DNA from: Echinicola strongylocentroti
Lineage (GTDB): Bacteria > Bacteroidota > Bacteroidia > Cytophagales > Cyclobacteriaceae
Reading direction: 5' to 3'
Assembly: GCF_003260975.1 (NCBI RefSeq)
Contig: NZ_CP030041.1
Coordinates: forward strand, 905,001 to 969,000
Length of the DNA stretch: 64,000 nucleotides
Translations under genes and position numbers: made by a program
Notes under the pieces: model-generated
What the model saw: the letters and a program-made list of their open reading frames with translations, nothing else
Database searches by the model: none
What the model was told of the DNA's origin: nothing
Shown: positions 1 to 8,840 of the stretch, one piece after another
Numbering within the stretch: position 1 is the stretch's first letter
Layout: every line of letters starts with the position of its first letter

Positions 1-383
1 AGCCATCCCCTTCCATAAGACTCATATATACCTCCTGTATCATGTCCAGGAGGAGCTACCTCCACTTGCCAGCCTGAAACCTTGGTTCCATCCACGGTGG
101 AGCGGATAAACACCCCACTATTACCATCTGCACCTTGCTTAAATTCCAGCTCCAATTCAAAATCCTTGTAATGTTCGTCGGTTCCTAAATAACCATAAGC
201 CTCATCAGGACCGCTTTCACAAACCAGTAGCCCATCTTCAACATACCACTTTTCGGTTCCATAGATGGTCCATCCACTCAGGTCTTTACCGTTAAATAGC
301 TTAATTTTTTTACCTGCCAAACCTCCGGCAGTCAGCACCACTACTATTGGGAGAAGTAGCAGAAGGGTTTTTACGTATTTCAT
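1..383 (-). CDS. DUF1080 (3-keto-disaccharide hydrolase) protein, 3' end beyond window
   Basis: About 127 residues of the N-terminal part are visible; the gene runs off the left edge. After a hydrophobic signal segment (residues 4-20) comes the DUF1080 opening, with LFNGKDLSGW, a central GNSGVFIR and GWQVE, as in the laminarin-lectin-like jelly roll called 3-keto-disaccharide hydrolase. Members act in the periplasm or at the surface on 3-keto-glycosides or as glycan-binding modules. Its ATG overlaps the TGA of the upstream gene as ATGA (380-383), so translation is probably coupled. Family assignment is firm; substrate is unknown. Confidence 0.85.
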   Translation of the reverse strand, partial: MKYVKTLLLLLPIVVVLTAGGLAGKKIKLFNGKDLSGWTIYGTEKWYVEDGLLVCESGPDEAYGYLGTDEHYKDFELELEFKQGADGNSGVFIRSTVDGTKVSGWQVEVAPPGHDTGGIYESYGRGW

Positions 384-1159
384 AGTTTTCTGATTTTTAT
401 ATTTTTATACCAAGTTTTCGCTCCGTGATCCTGCAAGCCTATCAGGCCTGACTTTGCCACGCCATAGTCTGGATAGTCTTTCCATTTACCTTCAGCTTTC
501 CTTTTCTCCCAGTCTTCCGACCAAGGGTCAAATGAAACAGTCTTTTTACCATTAAGGAAATATTCTGCCTTATCTTCTGTAAAAACAATTCTAGTCGTAT
601 TCCACTCACCCGCTGGCTTAACGGCCCCTTCAAAATCAGGTGTATACATGCCATAGTCTGCACCTATTGATTGCCACATTTCTAACTTTTGAGGAAAACC
701 AATCTGGTCGATCACCTGGTATTCAGGGGCGGTATTATAAGGTGCTTCATGAGTAGCCTCGTCCACTATGTGATAAAAAATACCACTGTTTCCTCCTTCT
801 GCTATTTTCCAGTCTATCTTCAATTCAAATTCACCAAACTCCTCTGGCCCATAGACTACATCCCCTCCGATATCTCCTCCTTTGCCAAGTGCTATAAAAT
901 TACTATTCTCGATAATCCATCCAGAAGGAAGCTCTTCTGCGTTATAGCCTCTCCAGCCTTCAGCACTCTTGCCATCAAAAAGTAGCTGCCAGCCTTCTGA
1001 TTTCTCTGCCGCTGTGAGGGTATTGTCCTTGGCCTCAGCTCCTACATCAGAAGCCTTTACTTCCGACACTTCCGCCTCTCCTGCGCTATCCTTTTTACCA
1101 CTACTGCATGCCGCCATCATGGCCGCCATTGCAACGATGCTCAGTGTTGTCTTTTTCAT
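380..1159 (-). CDS. DUF1080 (3-keto-disaccharide hydrolase) lipoprotein
   Basis: A 259-residue lipoprotein: signal peptide with a lipobox ending in Cys at about residue 18 (MMAACSSG), a 30-residue low-complexity Glu/Ala/Lys linker, then one DUF1080 domain from about residue 55 (LLFDGKSAEGWRGY, GNSGIFYH, EYQVID, GLIGLQDHG). The family is linked to 3-keto-glycoside hydrolysis and glycan binding. The pair with the next gene, overlapping by 4 bp, suggests two differently localised versions of one activity in one transcript. The only Met in a signal-peptide context is the one chosen. Exact substrate unknown. Confidence 0.88.
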   Translation of the reverse strand: MKKTTLSIVAMAAMMAACSSGKKDSAGEAEVSEVKASDVGAEAKDNTLTAAEKSEGWQLLFDGKSAEGWRGYNAEELPSGWIIENSNFIALGKGGDIGGDVVYGPEEFGEFELKIDWKIAEGGNSGIFYHIVDEATHEAPYNTAPEYQVIDQIGFPQKLEMWQSIGADYGMYTPDFEGAVKPAGEWNTTRIVFTEDKAEYFLNGKKTVSFDPWSEDWEKRKAEGKWKDYPDYGVAKSGLIGLQDHGAKTWYKNIKIRKL

Positions 1160-1506
1160 TTAAACAAGTTTTAATTTTATAGTATCTAAATTTTATTCCT
1201 TTTACTTATTATACTGTTCCAGAACAAACCTCCAAGCCACTCTTTTCAACGTGTCAATGGCGATGCAATATGAACTTCTTGACCTAATTTCACTGCACTA
1301 ACCATTTCACGCACACAGAACAGCATATTTATTTAAAATCTAAGACCATAAATATAATATTTTTATATATATAATCCCTCTTAGTTTATTTTTTTTGGTA
1401 AATAAGTTTACGAAAGGAAGGGGACAGGAGACAAAAAAAACAAAGCATGGGGCTCATATAAATCCATTGGCGTCCAAGCAAAGATTTTACTTTCGAAGGG
1501 GATTCA

Positions 1507-1682
1507 TTAAACCCGGAATATGCATTAGCCTATCTGTTGCGACCTGAAACTGCCTCAAAATCAGCCGTTTCACTTTAGTTTTCGGCATAACCGTAGCGGT
1601 GCTACGCTAATACCTCCAAACTAACTGATTTTCTTGCACTTTCAGCTCTCACTACGATTCCTAACGCATAATCCGGGTTAAA
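1507..1682 (-). repeat. 176-bp inverted-repeat-ended element, copy 1
   Basis: This element lies in the 680-bp gene-free stretch 1160-1841. Its ends are imperfect inverted repeats (AACCCGGAATATGCATTAG against CTAACGCATAATCCGGGTT), and inside is the small hairpin CGTAGCACCGCTACG. Two near-identical copies lie at 52570-52745 and 61161-61336 in the opposite orientation. It has no open frame. It resembles a MITE-like or REP-like non-autonomous element. The rest of the gap is AT-rich, with a small palindrome at 1687-1710 (GCCCCTAAATACCC). Confidence 0.85.
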
Positions 1683-1841
1683 CCACGCCCCTAAATACCC
1701 TAAAGGGGGCTTTCTAATCAGTCTTTCAAAGGATGGGGTAGTTTTGGAAATCAAAAAAATCTTTACTCTTTTCGTTTAAACCTACTTTTTCAGCGTAGGT
1801 AAAATTTAGTCGGACGACAATCCCATAAAAAACCGGCAAAC

Positions 1842-2609
1842 TTAACCGGACTTTTTAATGTTGTACTTCAATTCTGAAATCATCTCCGCTAAATCCTCCA
1901 AGGTGACTGCCTTGTTTTTGTCCTTTGGATTGGGAAAGTCAGTACTGATAAATGCTTTGGCTTCCCATACCTCTTCCACCTCTTCGCCTGGAACCTCATA
2001 GGGTTTGTACATTTCATTATCAGATACTAAAAATAACTTTCCGTTTTCATCCAGATAATTAAAGACCCTTTTATAAACGACCCCTTCTGAAGCAGTAACC
2101 AAAATATAAGTCTTCCCGCTTTTAATTTCAGCAGGCTGCTCCACAAAAGCCCCAATGACCACGGTACCGGGCACCAAAGGCAACATGCTGTCCCCACTGA
2201 CCTCAAAGGCTCGATAAGTGGCGTTTTTGGCTAGATTAGGCAGATGGAATTGGGGAAGTTGCTGCATGTACTCTGGATCAGCGTAGCCGTTGAGATAACC
2301 TGCGGATGCTTTTTGGGGGACCATGGTGATATTCTCATTTTCCTCCTGATCCAGCGATACGGTCAATATCTTGACATCGCGCTTTTGAAGGGCCTTCCTC
2401 CCCTTGCCTTCTATATCATGAAAAAGCAGCTCGTCAATGGAAACAGAAAGAATGTCCCCAATCATTTTAAGCGTGGACAATTTAGGCTCCGACCTTCCGT
2501 CTTCATAGGCAGAAATCATCGTCCTTTTAATCCCCAATTGATCAGATAGATTCTCTTGGGTCATTTGCATTTGCTTCCTTAAATACCTAAGATTTTTTCC
2601 AAGTAGCAT
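1842..2609 (-). CDS. XRE-family transcriptional regulator with S24 (LexA/CI-like) domain
   Basis: 255 residues. An HTH_3 domain occupies residues 4-60 (MTQENLSDQLGIKRTMISAYEDGRSEP). An S24 peptidase-like domain follows at about 125-220, with the expected serine in SGDSM (S141) and lysine in VVYKR (K180). An Ala-Gly pair at 103-104 (ASAGYL) sits where LexA/CI proteins self-cleave. Such proteins repress stress or mobile-element genes until damage signals trigger cleavage. It is the second gene of a pair, 11 bp after the 85-residue gene, and divergent from the receptor at 3179. Its targets are not visible. Confidence 0.85.
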   Translation of the reverse strand: MLLGKNLRYLRKQMQMTQENLSDQLGIKRTMISAYEDGRSEPKLSTLKMIGDILSVSIDELLFHDIEGKGRKALQKRDVKILTVSLDQEENENITMVPQKASAGYLNGYADPEYMQQLPQFHLPNLAKNATYRAFEVSGDSMLPLVPGTVVIGAFVEQPAEIKSGKTYILVTASEGVVYKRVFNYLDENGKLFLVSDNEMYKPYEVPGEEVEEVWEAKAFISTDFPNPKDKNKAVTLEDLAEMISELKYNIKKSG

Positions 2610-2620
2610 TTTCAGTGATA

Positions 2621-2878
2621 TTAAGCACTATAAAGATAAAAATTATGATCGTCTCTCCACTCACTCTTAAACGAAAACCGGTTTAAATCCATATTCGATC
2701 GCTCCATCAATTCCATTCGCTCACGGATTTCATCAATAACATCGGAGACTGCGCGATCACCATGTACCAATAAATATCCATACCGCGGATGAATCTCGTC
2801 TTCAACAAAGAATTTTACCTGATGGTTTCCTGAAGCAAGCAGCTTACTTACGATTCTGATTTTGGGAGACTTTTCCAT
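2621..2878 (-). CDS. conserved-looking small protein, unknown function
   Basis: 85 residues, no signal peptide, charged, with a mixed alpha/beta pattern (RIVSKLLASGNHQVKFFVED then an amphipathic helix DVIDEIRERMELMERS). I do not recognise the family. It lies 11 bp upstream of the S24 regulator on the same strand, so the two are probably one operon, and it could be a partner or modulator of that regulator. A plausible coding gene because of its clean start and tight spacing. Confidence 0.6.
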   Translation of the reverse strand: MEKSPKIRIVSKLLASGNHQVKFFVEDEIHPRYGYLLVHGDRAVSDVIDEIRERMELMERSNMDLNRFSFKSEWRDDHNFYLYSA

Positions 2879-3178
2879 GTACCTTAACTATCTATCAATG
2901 TTTCTTTTACAAACACTAAGATATAAATGTTTACATAATAAACAAAAATAAGTTTGTTAAAAAAACCAAATTGAGACACATATTGTCACAAAAAACCAAA
3001 ATCACTCTATGCATCAACCTTCACTTCCGGAATATTGGCCAGATAAGGCATTACCCTACTATCATCTTATCGCTAGGGTACCACAAATCAGCTCATTTAC
3101 CCATTGATCTAAAAGCTCCCTCGATCCTAAACCCTACCACATTAACTTTGGTTAAGACTAATACTAATCTATCAAACA
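2879..3178. other. divergent intergenic region
   Basis: 300 bp between the divergent small gene/regulator pair and the receptor gene. It is AT-rich near 2890-2990 and probably carries promoters for both sides and possibly the S24 regulator's operator. I could not identify a convincing operator palindrome or -33/-7 pair. Confidence 0.4.
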
Positions 3179-5506
3179 ATGAAACCAATCACCTTCACAC
3201 TTATTGTATTTTTATGCTTATCGCCGTTGATAGCATCTGCCCAGTTGACTGTTTCTGGACAAATTATAGATGGTGACAATGACGAGCCATTGCTATTTGC
3301 CCAAGTGGCACTTTTTGAAGCGGGAGGTGACGAAACCATCACCTACACCCAATCTGATGAAAACGGGAATTTTAACCTCGGGACAGAAAGCGGAACCTAT
3401 GATGTAAAAGTGTTTTTGATCGGATATGAAAACAAGAAAATCGAAAGCCTGAATGTCAATGAAGACCGTGACCTAGGCAAGATCACGTTGATCTCTGAAG
3501 GCAAGCAGCTGGACGAAGTAGTCGTCCAGTCCAACACCATCCCCATGCGTACGGACGTCGAAGGACTGGTCATCACCCCTGATCAAAACCTGGCCAATGT
3601 CGGAGGCACACTGCTGGACATCTTGAGGAACACCCCATCCATCAGCGTATCTGACGATGGCTCCATATCCCTTAGAGGAAGCTCTGGCACCAATATCCTG
3701 ATCAACGGAAGAAATTCCTCACTCACCCAAAACCTCGACCAAATACCCGCCAGTGCCATTGAGCAAATCAAGGTCGTGAACAATCCGAATGCACGCTATG
3801 ATGCAGAAGCCGAAGGTGGGGTCATCAATATTATCCTGAAAAGAGGAGAAGATATGGGTACCCACGGCGGTGCAGAGCTCACCTATGGCACGCGCAGTCG
3901 GCTCAATACCGGCGCCAGGTTTAACCACACTACCACCAAGTATAATGTCTATGCAGGCTACAATTACCGGGACTGGAAAGGTGTGAGTGAACGCTCCACC
4001 TTCCGAGAGGTATATGAGGACAATGAACTCCTCAACCAACAAGGAGACAATAGCGACAGACGAAAAAACCATAACCTCAACTACGGCGCTGATTATTATT
4101 TTGGCAAAAACATCCTTAGTTATCAAGGGGTGTATTTTACAGGCAAAGATGCTGAAAACAATTCGCTGTACTCCAAAATGACCGATAGCGAAACCGATGA
4201 CCTCTTGCTCCAGTATGTGCGGCAAAACAACGAGTCTGAAACAGATGATGGCTATGACAATGCCCTGATCTATGAAAGGACTTTTGATGACAAGAACCGA
4301 GAACTGAAAATCAGCGCCAATAATTCCTATCAAAACCAATACAAAACCCAAAACATCAATATCTACCGGAATGCCTCAGAAGCGACACCGGAAAACCTCA
4401 ACGGTCGAGAAAAAGCCCTGACGGATGAAAAAAGGTACACCTCCGTCATCCAAGCGGACTACATCCACCCAGTCAATGAAAAAGTAAAGCTGGAAATGGG
4501 GCTAAAATCCACTTTCAGAAAGTTTGACAATGATTACAAATATTACCAGTTCTCCGAAAGTACCAATGACTTCGTAGAAAACACCGACATCAGCAACCAC
4601 TTTCTCTACAAAGACCAAATCCACGCTGCCTATTTCATTTATTCCAGATCGGGCGAAAAATGGGACATCTCCCTTGGCACAAGGGCCGAACAAACCCTCG
4701 TAGAAGGATTGCTCTACAACACCAACGAACTGAACGAGCAGGATTACCTGAACCTCTTTCCCAGTGTCCAGGCACTGTACAAGCTGAATGAGGAAAACAG
4801 CCTGAAATTTACCTACAGCAGAAGAATCGACAGACCGACCGCCTGGAGGCTCAATCCTTTTCCGGATATCACCGACTCCCTCAGCGTGAGAAGAGGTAAC
4901 CCCAACCTCCAACCCGAAATGATCAACTCACTGGAAGTGGGCCATATGATCAATATGGAAAAGGCCAGCTTGACCACCAACTTGTTCTATAGGCATGTGG
5001 ATGGTGTATTGGACTATATCACCTTGGTGGAAGACGGGATTTCTTACCAGCAGCCTGCCAACCTGAACACCGGCGAAGCGTATGGACTGGAATTTATCGG
5101 CATGGCTGACCTGACCGATTGGTGGAATATCAACGGAAGTGTCTCTTTGTTCCAGAGTAAAGTGGATGGGTCCAATATCGGTGAGGAATTTGTCAGCAAA
5201 GGCTTTTCCTGGAACTCCAAAATCACCACTGATTTCAAGCTTCCCCATGCCTTCACCTTGCAGCTGGTGGGCGATTATGAATCCCCAGAAGTAGAAGCAC
5301 AAGGACGAGATTTTGCACGCTACGGTATGGATGCCACCTTGCTGAAAAAATTAATGGACAACAAGCTGCAGCTATCACTCAGCGTCCGTGACGTCTTCAA
5401 CACCCGCAACTTTGGCGGCTACAACCAATCCAATGACTTCTACCAAGAATTCCGAGCAGAATGGGAAAGCAGGATCGCGCTATTTAGTGCCCGGTATAAT
5501 TTTTAA
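3179..5506 (+). CDS. TonB-dependent-receptor-like outer membrane beta-barrel protein
   Basis: 775 residues: signal peptide (cleavage near SASAQ, residue 20), a carboxypeptidase-regulatory-like domain (about 23-105), a plug-like segment (EVVVQSN, GTLLDILRNTPSISV, about 110-220) and a barrel of the OMP_b-brl_3 type ending in aromatic F (RYNF). These proteins sit in the outer membrane, and many import an unknown ligand. No SusD partner follows. It is divergent from the S24 regulator, which may control it. No glycan genes are adjacent, so the substrate is open. Confidence 0.87.
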   Translation: MKPITFTLIVFLCLSPLIASAQLTVSGQIIDGDNDEPLLFAQVALFEAGGDETITYTQSDENGNFNLGTESGTYDVKVFLIGYENKKIESLNVNEDRDLGKITLISEGKQLDEVVVQSNTIPMRTDVEGLVITPDQNLANVGGTLLDILRNTPSISVSDDGSISLRGSSGTNILINGRNSSLTQNLDQIPASAIEQIKVVNNPNARYDAEAEGGVINIILKRGEDMGTHGGAELTYGTRSRLNTGARFNHTTTKYNVYAGYNYRDWKGVSERSTFREVYEDNELLNQQGDNSDRRKNHNLNYGADYYFGKNILSYQGVYFTGKDAENNSLYSKMTDSETDDLLLQYVRQNNESETDDGYDNALIYERTFDDKNRELKISANNSYQNQYKTQNINIYRNASEATPENLNGREKALTDEKRYTSVIQADYIHPVNEKVKLEMGLKSTFRKFDNDYKYYQFSESTNDFVENTDISNHFLYKDQIHAAYFIYSRSGEKWDISLGTRAEQTLVEGLLYNTNELNEQDYLNLFPSVQALYKLNEENSLKFTYSRRIDRPTAWRLNPFPDITDSLSVRRGNPNLQPEMINSLEVGHMINMEKASLTTNLFYRHVDGVLDYITLVEDGISYQQPANLNTGEAYGLEFIGMADLTDWWNINGSVSLFQSKVDGSNIGEEFVSKGFSWNSKITTDFKLPHAFTLQLVGDYESPEVEAQGRDFARYGMDATLLKKLMDNKLQLSLSVRDVFNTRNFGGYNQSNDFYQEFRAEWESRIALFSARYNF

Positions 5507-6245
5507 ACACTCTTTGATCTTTCATGGGCTATGTAAAAATTATTTGAACAACATAGGCACATAGGGCACAATAGTAGGTACAGCACTTCCCCTTAGTGCC
5601 TTACCTACTTTGTGGCAAAAAGCCTGTTGTTCCTGCAGCTGTGCTGCGGAACCACGAAAATCGAGTTTTTAACTCAACTCCACTTATGAGAGCTATTCTT
5701 AGAAAAATGGCTTGAGGGTAACCATATAAAAAAACATAGGGTTACTAGCTAAAATATGTGTCCTCATGTTTCTATGTGGTTCTTAATAAAAACCAGTCCT
5801 TGACCTTTCATGGGCTTTGTCAAGTGTGTTTGAACAACATAGGCAGATAAAAAAACATAGGGTTGCTAGCTGAACTATGTGCCCTCATGTTTCTATGGGG
5901 TTCTTAATAAAAACCAGTCCTTGATCTTTCATGGGCTTTGTCAAAAGTATTTGAACAACATAGGCACATAAAAAACATAGGGTTACTAGCTGAACTATGC
6001 GCCCTCATGTTTCTATGTGGTTCTTAATAAAAACCAGTCCTTGATCTTTCATGGGCTTTGTCAAGTGTGTTTGAACAACATAGGCAGATAAAAAAACATA
6101 GGGTTGCTAGCTGAAATATGTGTCCTCATGTTTCTATGTGGTTCTTAATAAAAACCAGTCCTTGATCTTTTATAGGCATTGTCAAGTGTGTTTGAACAAC
6201 ATAGGCACATAGAAAACTATAGTATTTTTCCCTTATGTTTGGCTA
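5507..6245. repeat. imperfect 120-bp tandem repeat array, left part
   Basis: After a hairpin-rich lead-in (5570-5690) a unit of about 120-121 bp recurs; its landmark AACCAGTCCTTGA begins at 5791, 5912, 6032 and 6153. Each unit holds CATAGGCACATA, then CTAGCTGAACTATGTGCC, CTCATGTTTCTATG and CTTTCATGGGCTTTG. GGCACATA and TATGTGCC in a unit are inverted repeats and can form a hairpin. Units differ by a few bases, and alternating variants (GGCACATA versus GGCAGATA) suggest duplication of unit pairs. The array continues beyond the gene at 6246-6665. No coding frame. Confidence 0.88.
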
Positions 6246-6665
6246 TTATTCAGGCAGTGTGCGGAAAAGTTCATTCACATATGTCTTTTGCCCTTCTTTA
6301 AAAAGATTGGCGACGTTGAAGTTGATTAGAATCCCCTTTGGTACTTTCAGTAATTTCATATAGGTCAATAACTGGGCTTCGTGTACTGGCAACACGCTTT
6401 CCACTGTCTTCAACTCAACAACCAAAGAGTCCCCTACAAAAAAATCACACCGCAAGGTAACATCGACCTCTAATCCCTTGTATTCGATGGGCATGGCCAA
6501 TTCTGATCTGAAATGTACATTGCGAAGTTGCAATTCGTGACATAAACATCTGTGATATACGCTCTCCAAAAGCCCTGGACCTAATTCTTTGTGAACTTCA
6601 ATAGCTGCCCCCACCACTTTATAAGTCAATTGGTCAAGATGTCTCTTTGTCAAGTCTTTTTTCAT
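6246..6665 (-). CDS. GxxExxY protein (PD-(D/E)XK nuclease-like fold)
   Basis: 139 residues. It shows the family signature GLLESVY (G31, E34, Y37) and a PD-(D/E)XK-type core: D74 in RCDFF, E84-x-K86 in VVELKT, and a downstream Q98-LLTY. This matches GxxExxY / PDDEXK_3 proteins, which have a nuclease-like fold and unclear function. No signal peptide, so cytoplasmic. It is flanked on both sides by copies of the same 120-bp repeat, as if inserted into, or moved with, the array. Confidence 0.85.
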   Translation of the reverse strand: MKKDLTKRHLDQLTYKVVGAAIEVHKELGPGLLESVYHRCLCHELQLRNVHFRSELAMPIEYKGLEVDVTLRCDFFVGDSLVVELKTVESVLPVHEAQLLTYMKLLKVPKGILINFNVANLFKEGQKTYVNELFRTLPE

Positions 6666-6689
6666 AATTTATCATTCTTGACTTTTAAA

Positions 6690-6885
6690 ATCACTTAAAA
6701 AAAACATAGTGTTGCTAGATGAACTATGTGCCCTCATGTTTCTATGGGGTTCTTAATAAAAACCAGTCCTTGATCTTTCATGGGCTTTGTCAAGTGTGTT
6801 TGAACAACATAGGCAGATAAAAAAACATAGGATTACTAGCTGAAATATGTGTCCTCATGTTTCTATGTGGTTCTCAAATGTTCTT
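6690..6885. repeat. imperfect 120-bp tandem repeat array, right part
   Basis: About one and a half units of the same repeat as at 5507-6245 (landmark AACCAGTCC at 6761), directly upstream of the GxxExxY start codon and ending at the stop of the next minus-strand gene. With the left array it brackets the GxxExxY gene in direct orientation. Direct flanking repeats could allow excision or duplication by homologous recombination. Confidence 0.85.
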
Positions 6886-6889
6886 GAAA

Positions 6890-7462
6890 CTAAAACAGCT
6901 TAATATTGATCTTGGCCATTGGATATAGCCAAGCATAGTGGCTGTTTCCCAAAGCCAATGTGGCTGGTATGAGTTCATAAGCTATCCTACCTTGTTTAGG
7001 ATCATACCTTATGCCTACAGAGGCTTTTGCTCCGCCGTATAGCATCGTAAAGTAATCGGACGAATGGTGCTGGCCTTCGAAGTCGCCCGTTCCCATCAGT
7101 CCTCTGCTATAACTCACAAAAACACCACCAGAGGTCACCAGTGAAAATCCTTTATACTTCACTAAATCATAGTGGATATCAACACCTAATGCGCTCAGGC
7201 GATAAAACAAATCCCTGGTATCCGTGAGGTAATCCTTGTACGAGCCAAAGGTCATATTCGGGTTGATCCTTAGGCGTTGCCTGTCTCCCAGTTCTTGCTG
7301 CCACCCTACCATATAGACCAGCCCTAAACTGGATTCATAGGCTCCATTATGCACGCCTATCCCCAAGCCCACGGTGATGGATTGCTCTTGCTTCTTCTCA
7401 GACTGACCATATAGATCAACGCCCAACAAGATGAATATTCCGAGTATTATTGTTTTCTTCAT
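6890..7462 (-). CDS. secreted hypothetical protein, barrel-like (paralog 2)
   Basis: 190 residues with a signal peptide ending near LYGQS (residue 20), then alternating hydrophobic/polar strands typical of a small outer-membrane barrel (VGLGIGVHNGAYESSLGLVYMVGW, RLRINPNMTFG, SRGLMGTG). It is clearly paralogous to the preceding gene at 7474-8091, sharing LRINPN, the FYRL..LGVD..YDL pattern and SYSRGL(M/I)GTG. 11 bp separate the two, so one transcript is likely. I do not recognise a named family. Confidence 0.7.
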   Translation of the reverse strand: MKKTIILGIFILLGVDLYGQSEKKQEQSITVGLGIGVHNGAYESSLGLVYMVGWQQELGDRQRLRINPNMTFGSYKDYLTDTRDLFYRLSALGVDIHYDLVKYKGFSLVTSGGVFVSYSRGLMGTGDFEGQHHSSDYFTMLYGGAKASVGIRYDPKQGRIAYELIPATLALGNSHYAWLYPMAKINIKLF

Positions 7463-7473
7463 AGGTAAAACTT

Positions 7474-8091
7474 TTAGTTGGAAGGAGTAGCTTTCTTGTG
7501 CAGCTTAAAGGCAATTTCAAACATGGGATATCCCAGCACAAAACGCCTACTTCCTACATGGATATTTATAGGCCTTAACTCATAGGATAGTTTGCTTTTC
7601 TTGGGGTTTAACCTTATCCCGAAGGCTCCTTTTGCGCCAAAATAAACATGCGAAAAATATGCTGATTGTTCATTTTCCTCCACACACCAGTAACCTCCCG
7701 TACCGATAAGTCCCCTAGAATAACTGGCAAATGCACCAGCTGTCACTACAAGTGAAACCGATTTAACCCGGATCAGGTCATAATTTACATCCACTCCTAA
7801 ATTGGTTAAACGGTAAAATTGTTCCTCTGTGTCAGTAAAGCCTATGGGGATAAATCCTCCAAAAAGCAAGTTGGGATTGATGCGCAGTCGTCCATCCAGG
7901 CCAATTTCCCGCTGGAAACCTAACGTATAAACGAACCCCATCCCTAACTCCGACCATCCCTCATTTACACCAAGACCCACTCCGGCTTCAATGCTATTTT
8001 TTCCAAAATCCTTGGTCTGCGCAAAAACGGAAGAACTAGACCAAATCATAAAAATAAGGACAGGGATCACTTTATTGTTTTTTACAGACAT
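7474..8091 (-). CDS. secreted hypothetical protein, barrel-like (paralog 1)
   Basis: 205 residues, signal peptide ending near VFAQT (residue 25), predicted beta-rich body resembling its downstream paralog (GVGLGVNEGW, GRLRINPNLLFGG, SRGLIGTGGYW). First gene of a two-gene unit preceded by the tandem TGCGTA motif at 8153-8173, 61 bp from the ATG. That motif also precedes the protease cassette (11887) and three other units near 48-51 kb, suggesting common regulation. Function unknown; outer membrane or periplasm likely. Confidence 0.7.
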   Translation of the reverse strand: MSVKNNKVIPVLIFMIWSSSSVFAQTKDFGKNSIEAGVGLGVNEGWSELGMGFVYTLGFQREIGLDGRLRINPNLLFGGFIPIGFTDTEEQFYRLTNLGVDVNYDLIRVKSVSLVVTAGAFASYSRGLIGTGGYWCVEENEQSAYFSHVYFGAKGAFGIRLNPKKSKLSYELRPINIHVGSRRFVLGYPMFEIAFKLHKKATPSN

Positions 8092-8152
8092 AAGCTACAT
8101 GGATATTTGGCACGAACCAAAAAAACTCAATTCCCTGTCCTTTTCCCAAAAA

Positions 8153-8173
8153 CCACCTACGCATAGATACGCA
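8153..8173 (-). promoter_or_regulatory. tandem TGCGTA upstream motif (a)
   Basis: Read on the minus strand it is TGCGTATCTATGCGTAGGTGG: two TGCGTA half-sites exactly 10 bp apart, one helical turn. It lies 61 bp upstream of the ATG at 8091. The same pattern precedes four other transcription units here. It may be an activator site or part of a promoter. It also overlaps the end of the protease-remnant frame at 8157. Confidence 0.6.
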
Positions 8174-8345
8174 CAGAGGAAAAAAACAATTGCTTCCCTA
8201 TTTTTATGTTATAAAGGAACTGGTATTCACTTGTGAGACAATCCATATCCACACACATATCCTGGATACGGTGCTCCCACTGCCACCAGCCGTCAAATCC
8301 CCGTGGAAGGGCGGCCTCCAGCTGGGAAAGACTAAAGAAGCGAAT
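8157..8345 (-). pseudogene. remnant of HExxH protease C-terminus, copy A
   Basis: In the frame downstream of the lipoprotein at 8384 the sequence reads LSQLEAALPRGFDGWWQWEHRIQD and then diverges, ending at a stop at 8157. It matches the last about 40 residues of the full protein at 10135 (LGQLEDALPRGFGGWW). There is no protease domain, own start or ribosome-binding site. It is best read as the trailing part of a duplicated cassette. Its terminal sequence differs most from the parent of the three remnants. Confidence 0.7.
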
Positions 8346-8383
8346 CCCAAACGCCCACCGCTTCATTAGCCATACCATTTCGG

Positions 8384-8830
8384 TCAATAACAATCCTCCT
8401 CACAGTCCACTGCCTGGGCATAGTCTTCTTCGGTGATGTGGTGGGCGTAATGTTTATCATCTACTTTTTGTCCATTTATAATAGACAAGGCTTTAGCATT
8501 GCCATCTCGTACATCTTTCCATGTATAGACCAATAACTTTTGGTCTTCAAATACCACTCTGACAGAGTCAACTCCTCCATTTCTTAAGGAATAAAAATTT
8601 TGATGATCGTCATCAGAAATTATCCTAACTATTTTATAATGGGAATGCGAAGCGATATATATCGGGTCTGCCATTCCTTTCTTTTCAGAATTCCACTTAC
8701 TATTATATCCAACTACCGTAACGGTTTTATCAGTTTCGTTGAAAATAGAATAATATACTTTATGCGATTTGCTATCTACACATCCCAAAAGGATAAGGAT
8801 CAGCATCATTGACATAATTTTCCCTCTCAT
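8384..8830 (-). CDS. small lipoprotein, cassette partner, intact copy 1
   Basis: 148 residues: signal peptide with lipobox ILLGC (Cys about 16), then a beta-rich domain starting YYSIFNETDKTVTVVGYN, a middle NGGVDSVRVVFEDQKLLVYTWKD, and a Cys-rich acidic tail (ITEEDYAQAVDCEEDCY). It is paralogous to the two frameshifted genes at 9027-9486 and 9683-10122, but here the NGGVDS site lacks a long G-run and the frame is intact. Its position after protease sequence suggests an inhibitor or immunity-like partner; that role is inference only. Confidence 0.75.
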   Translation of the reverse strand: MRGKIMSMMLILILLGCVDSKSHKVYYSIFNETDKTVTVVGYNSKWNSEKKGMADPIYIASHSHYKIVRIISDDDHQNFYSLRNGGVDSVRVVFEDQKLLVYTWKDVRDGNAKALSIINGQKVDDKHYAHHITEEDYAQAVDCEEDCY

Positions 8831-8840
8831 TTCTTACACT

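Noticed and set aside
1507..1682. Insertion sequence with transposase
   Set aside because: Ends are inverted repeats but there is no coding frame in the 176 bp, so at most a non-autonomous element.
3719..4351. Minus-strand frame inside the receptor gene
   Set aside because: Antisense to a recognisable barrel; no start region or family.
5700..6250. Possible CRISPR array
   Set aside because: Units are 120 bp, imperfect and directly abutting, with no unique spacers of constant length and no cas genes nearby.
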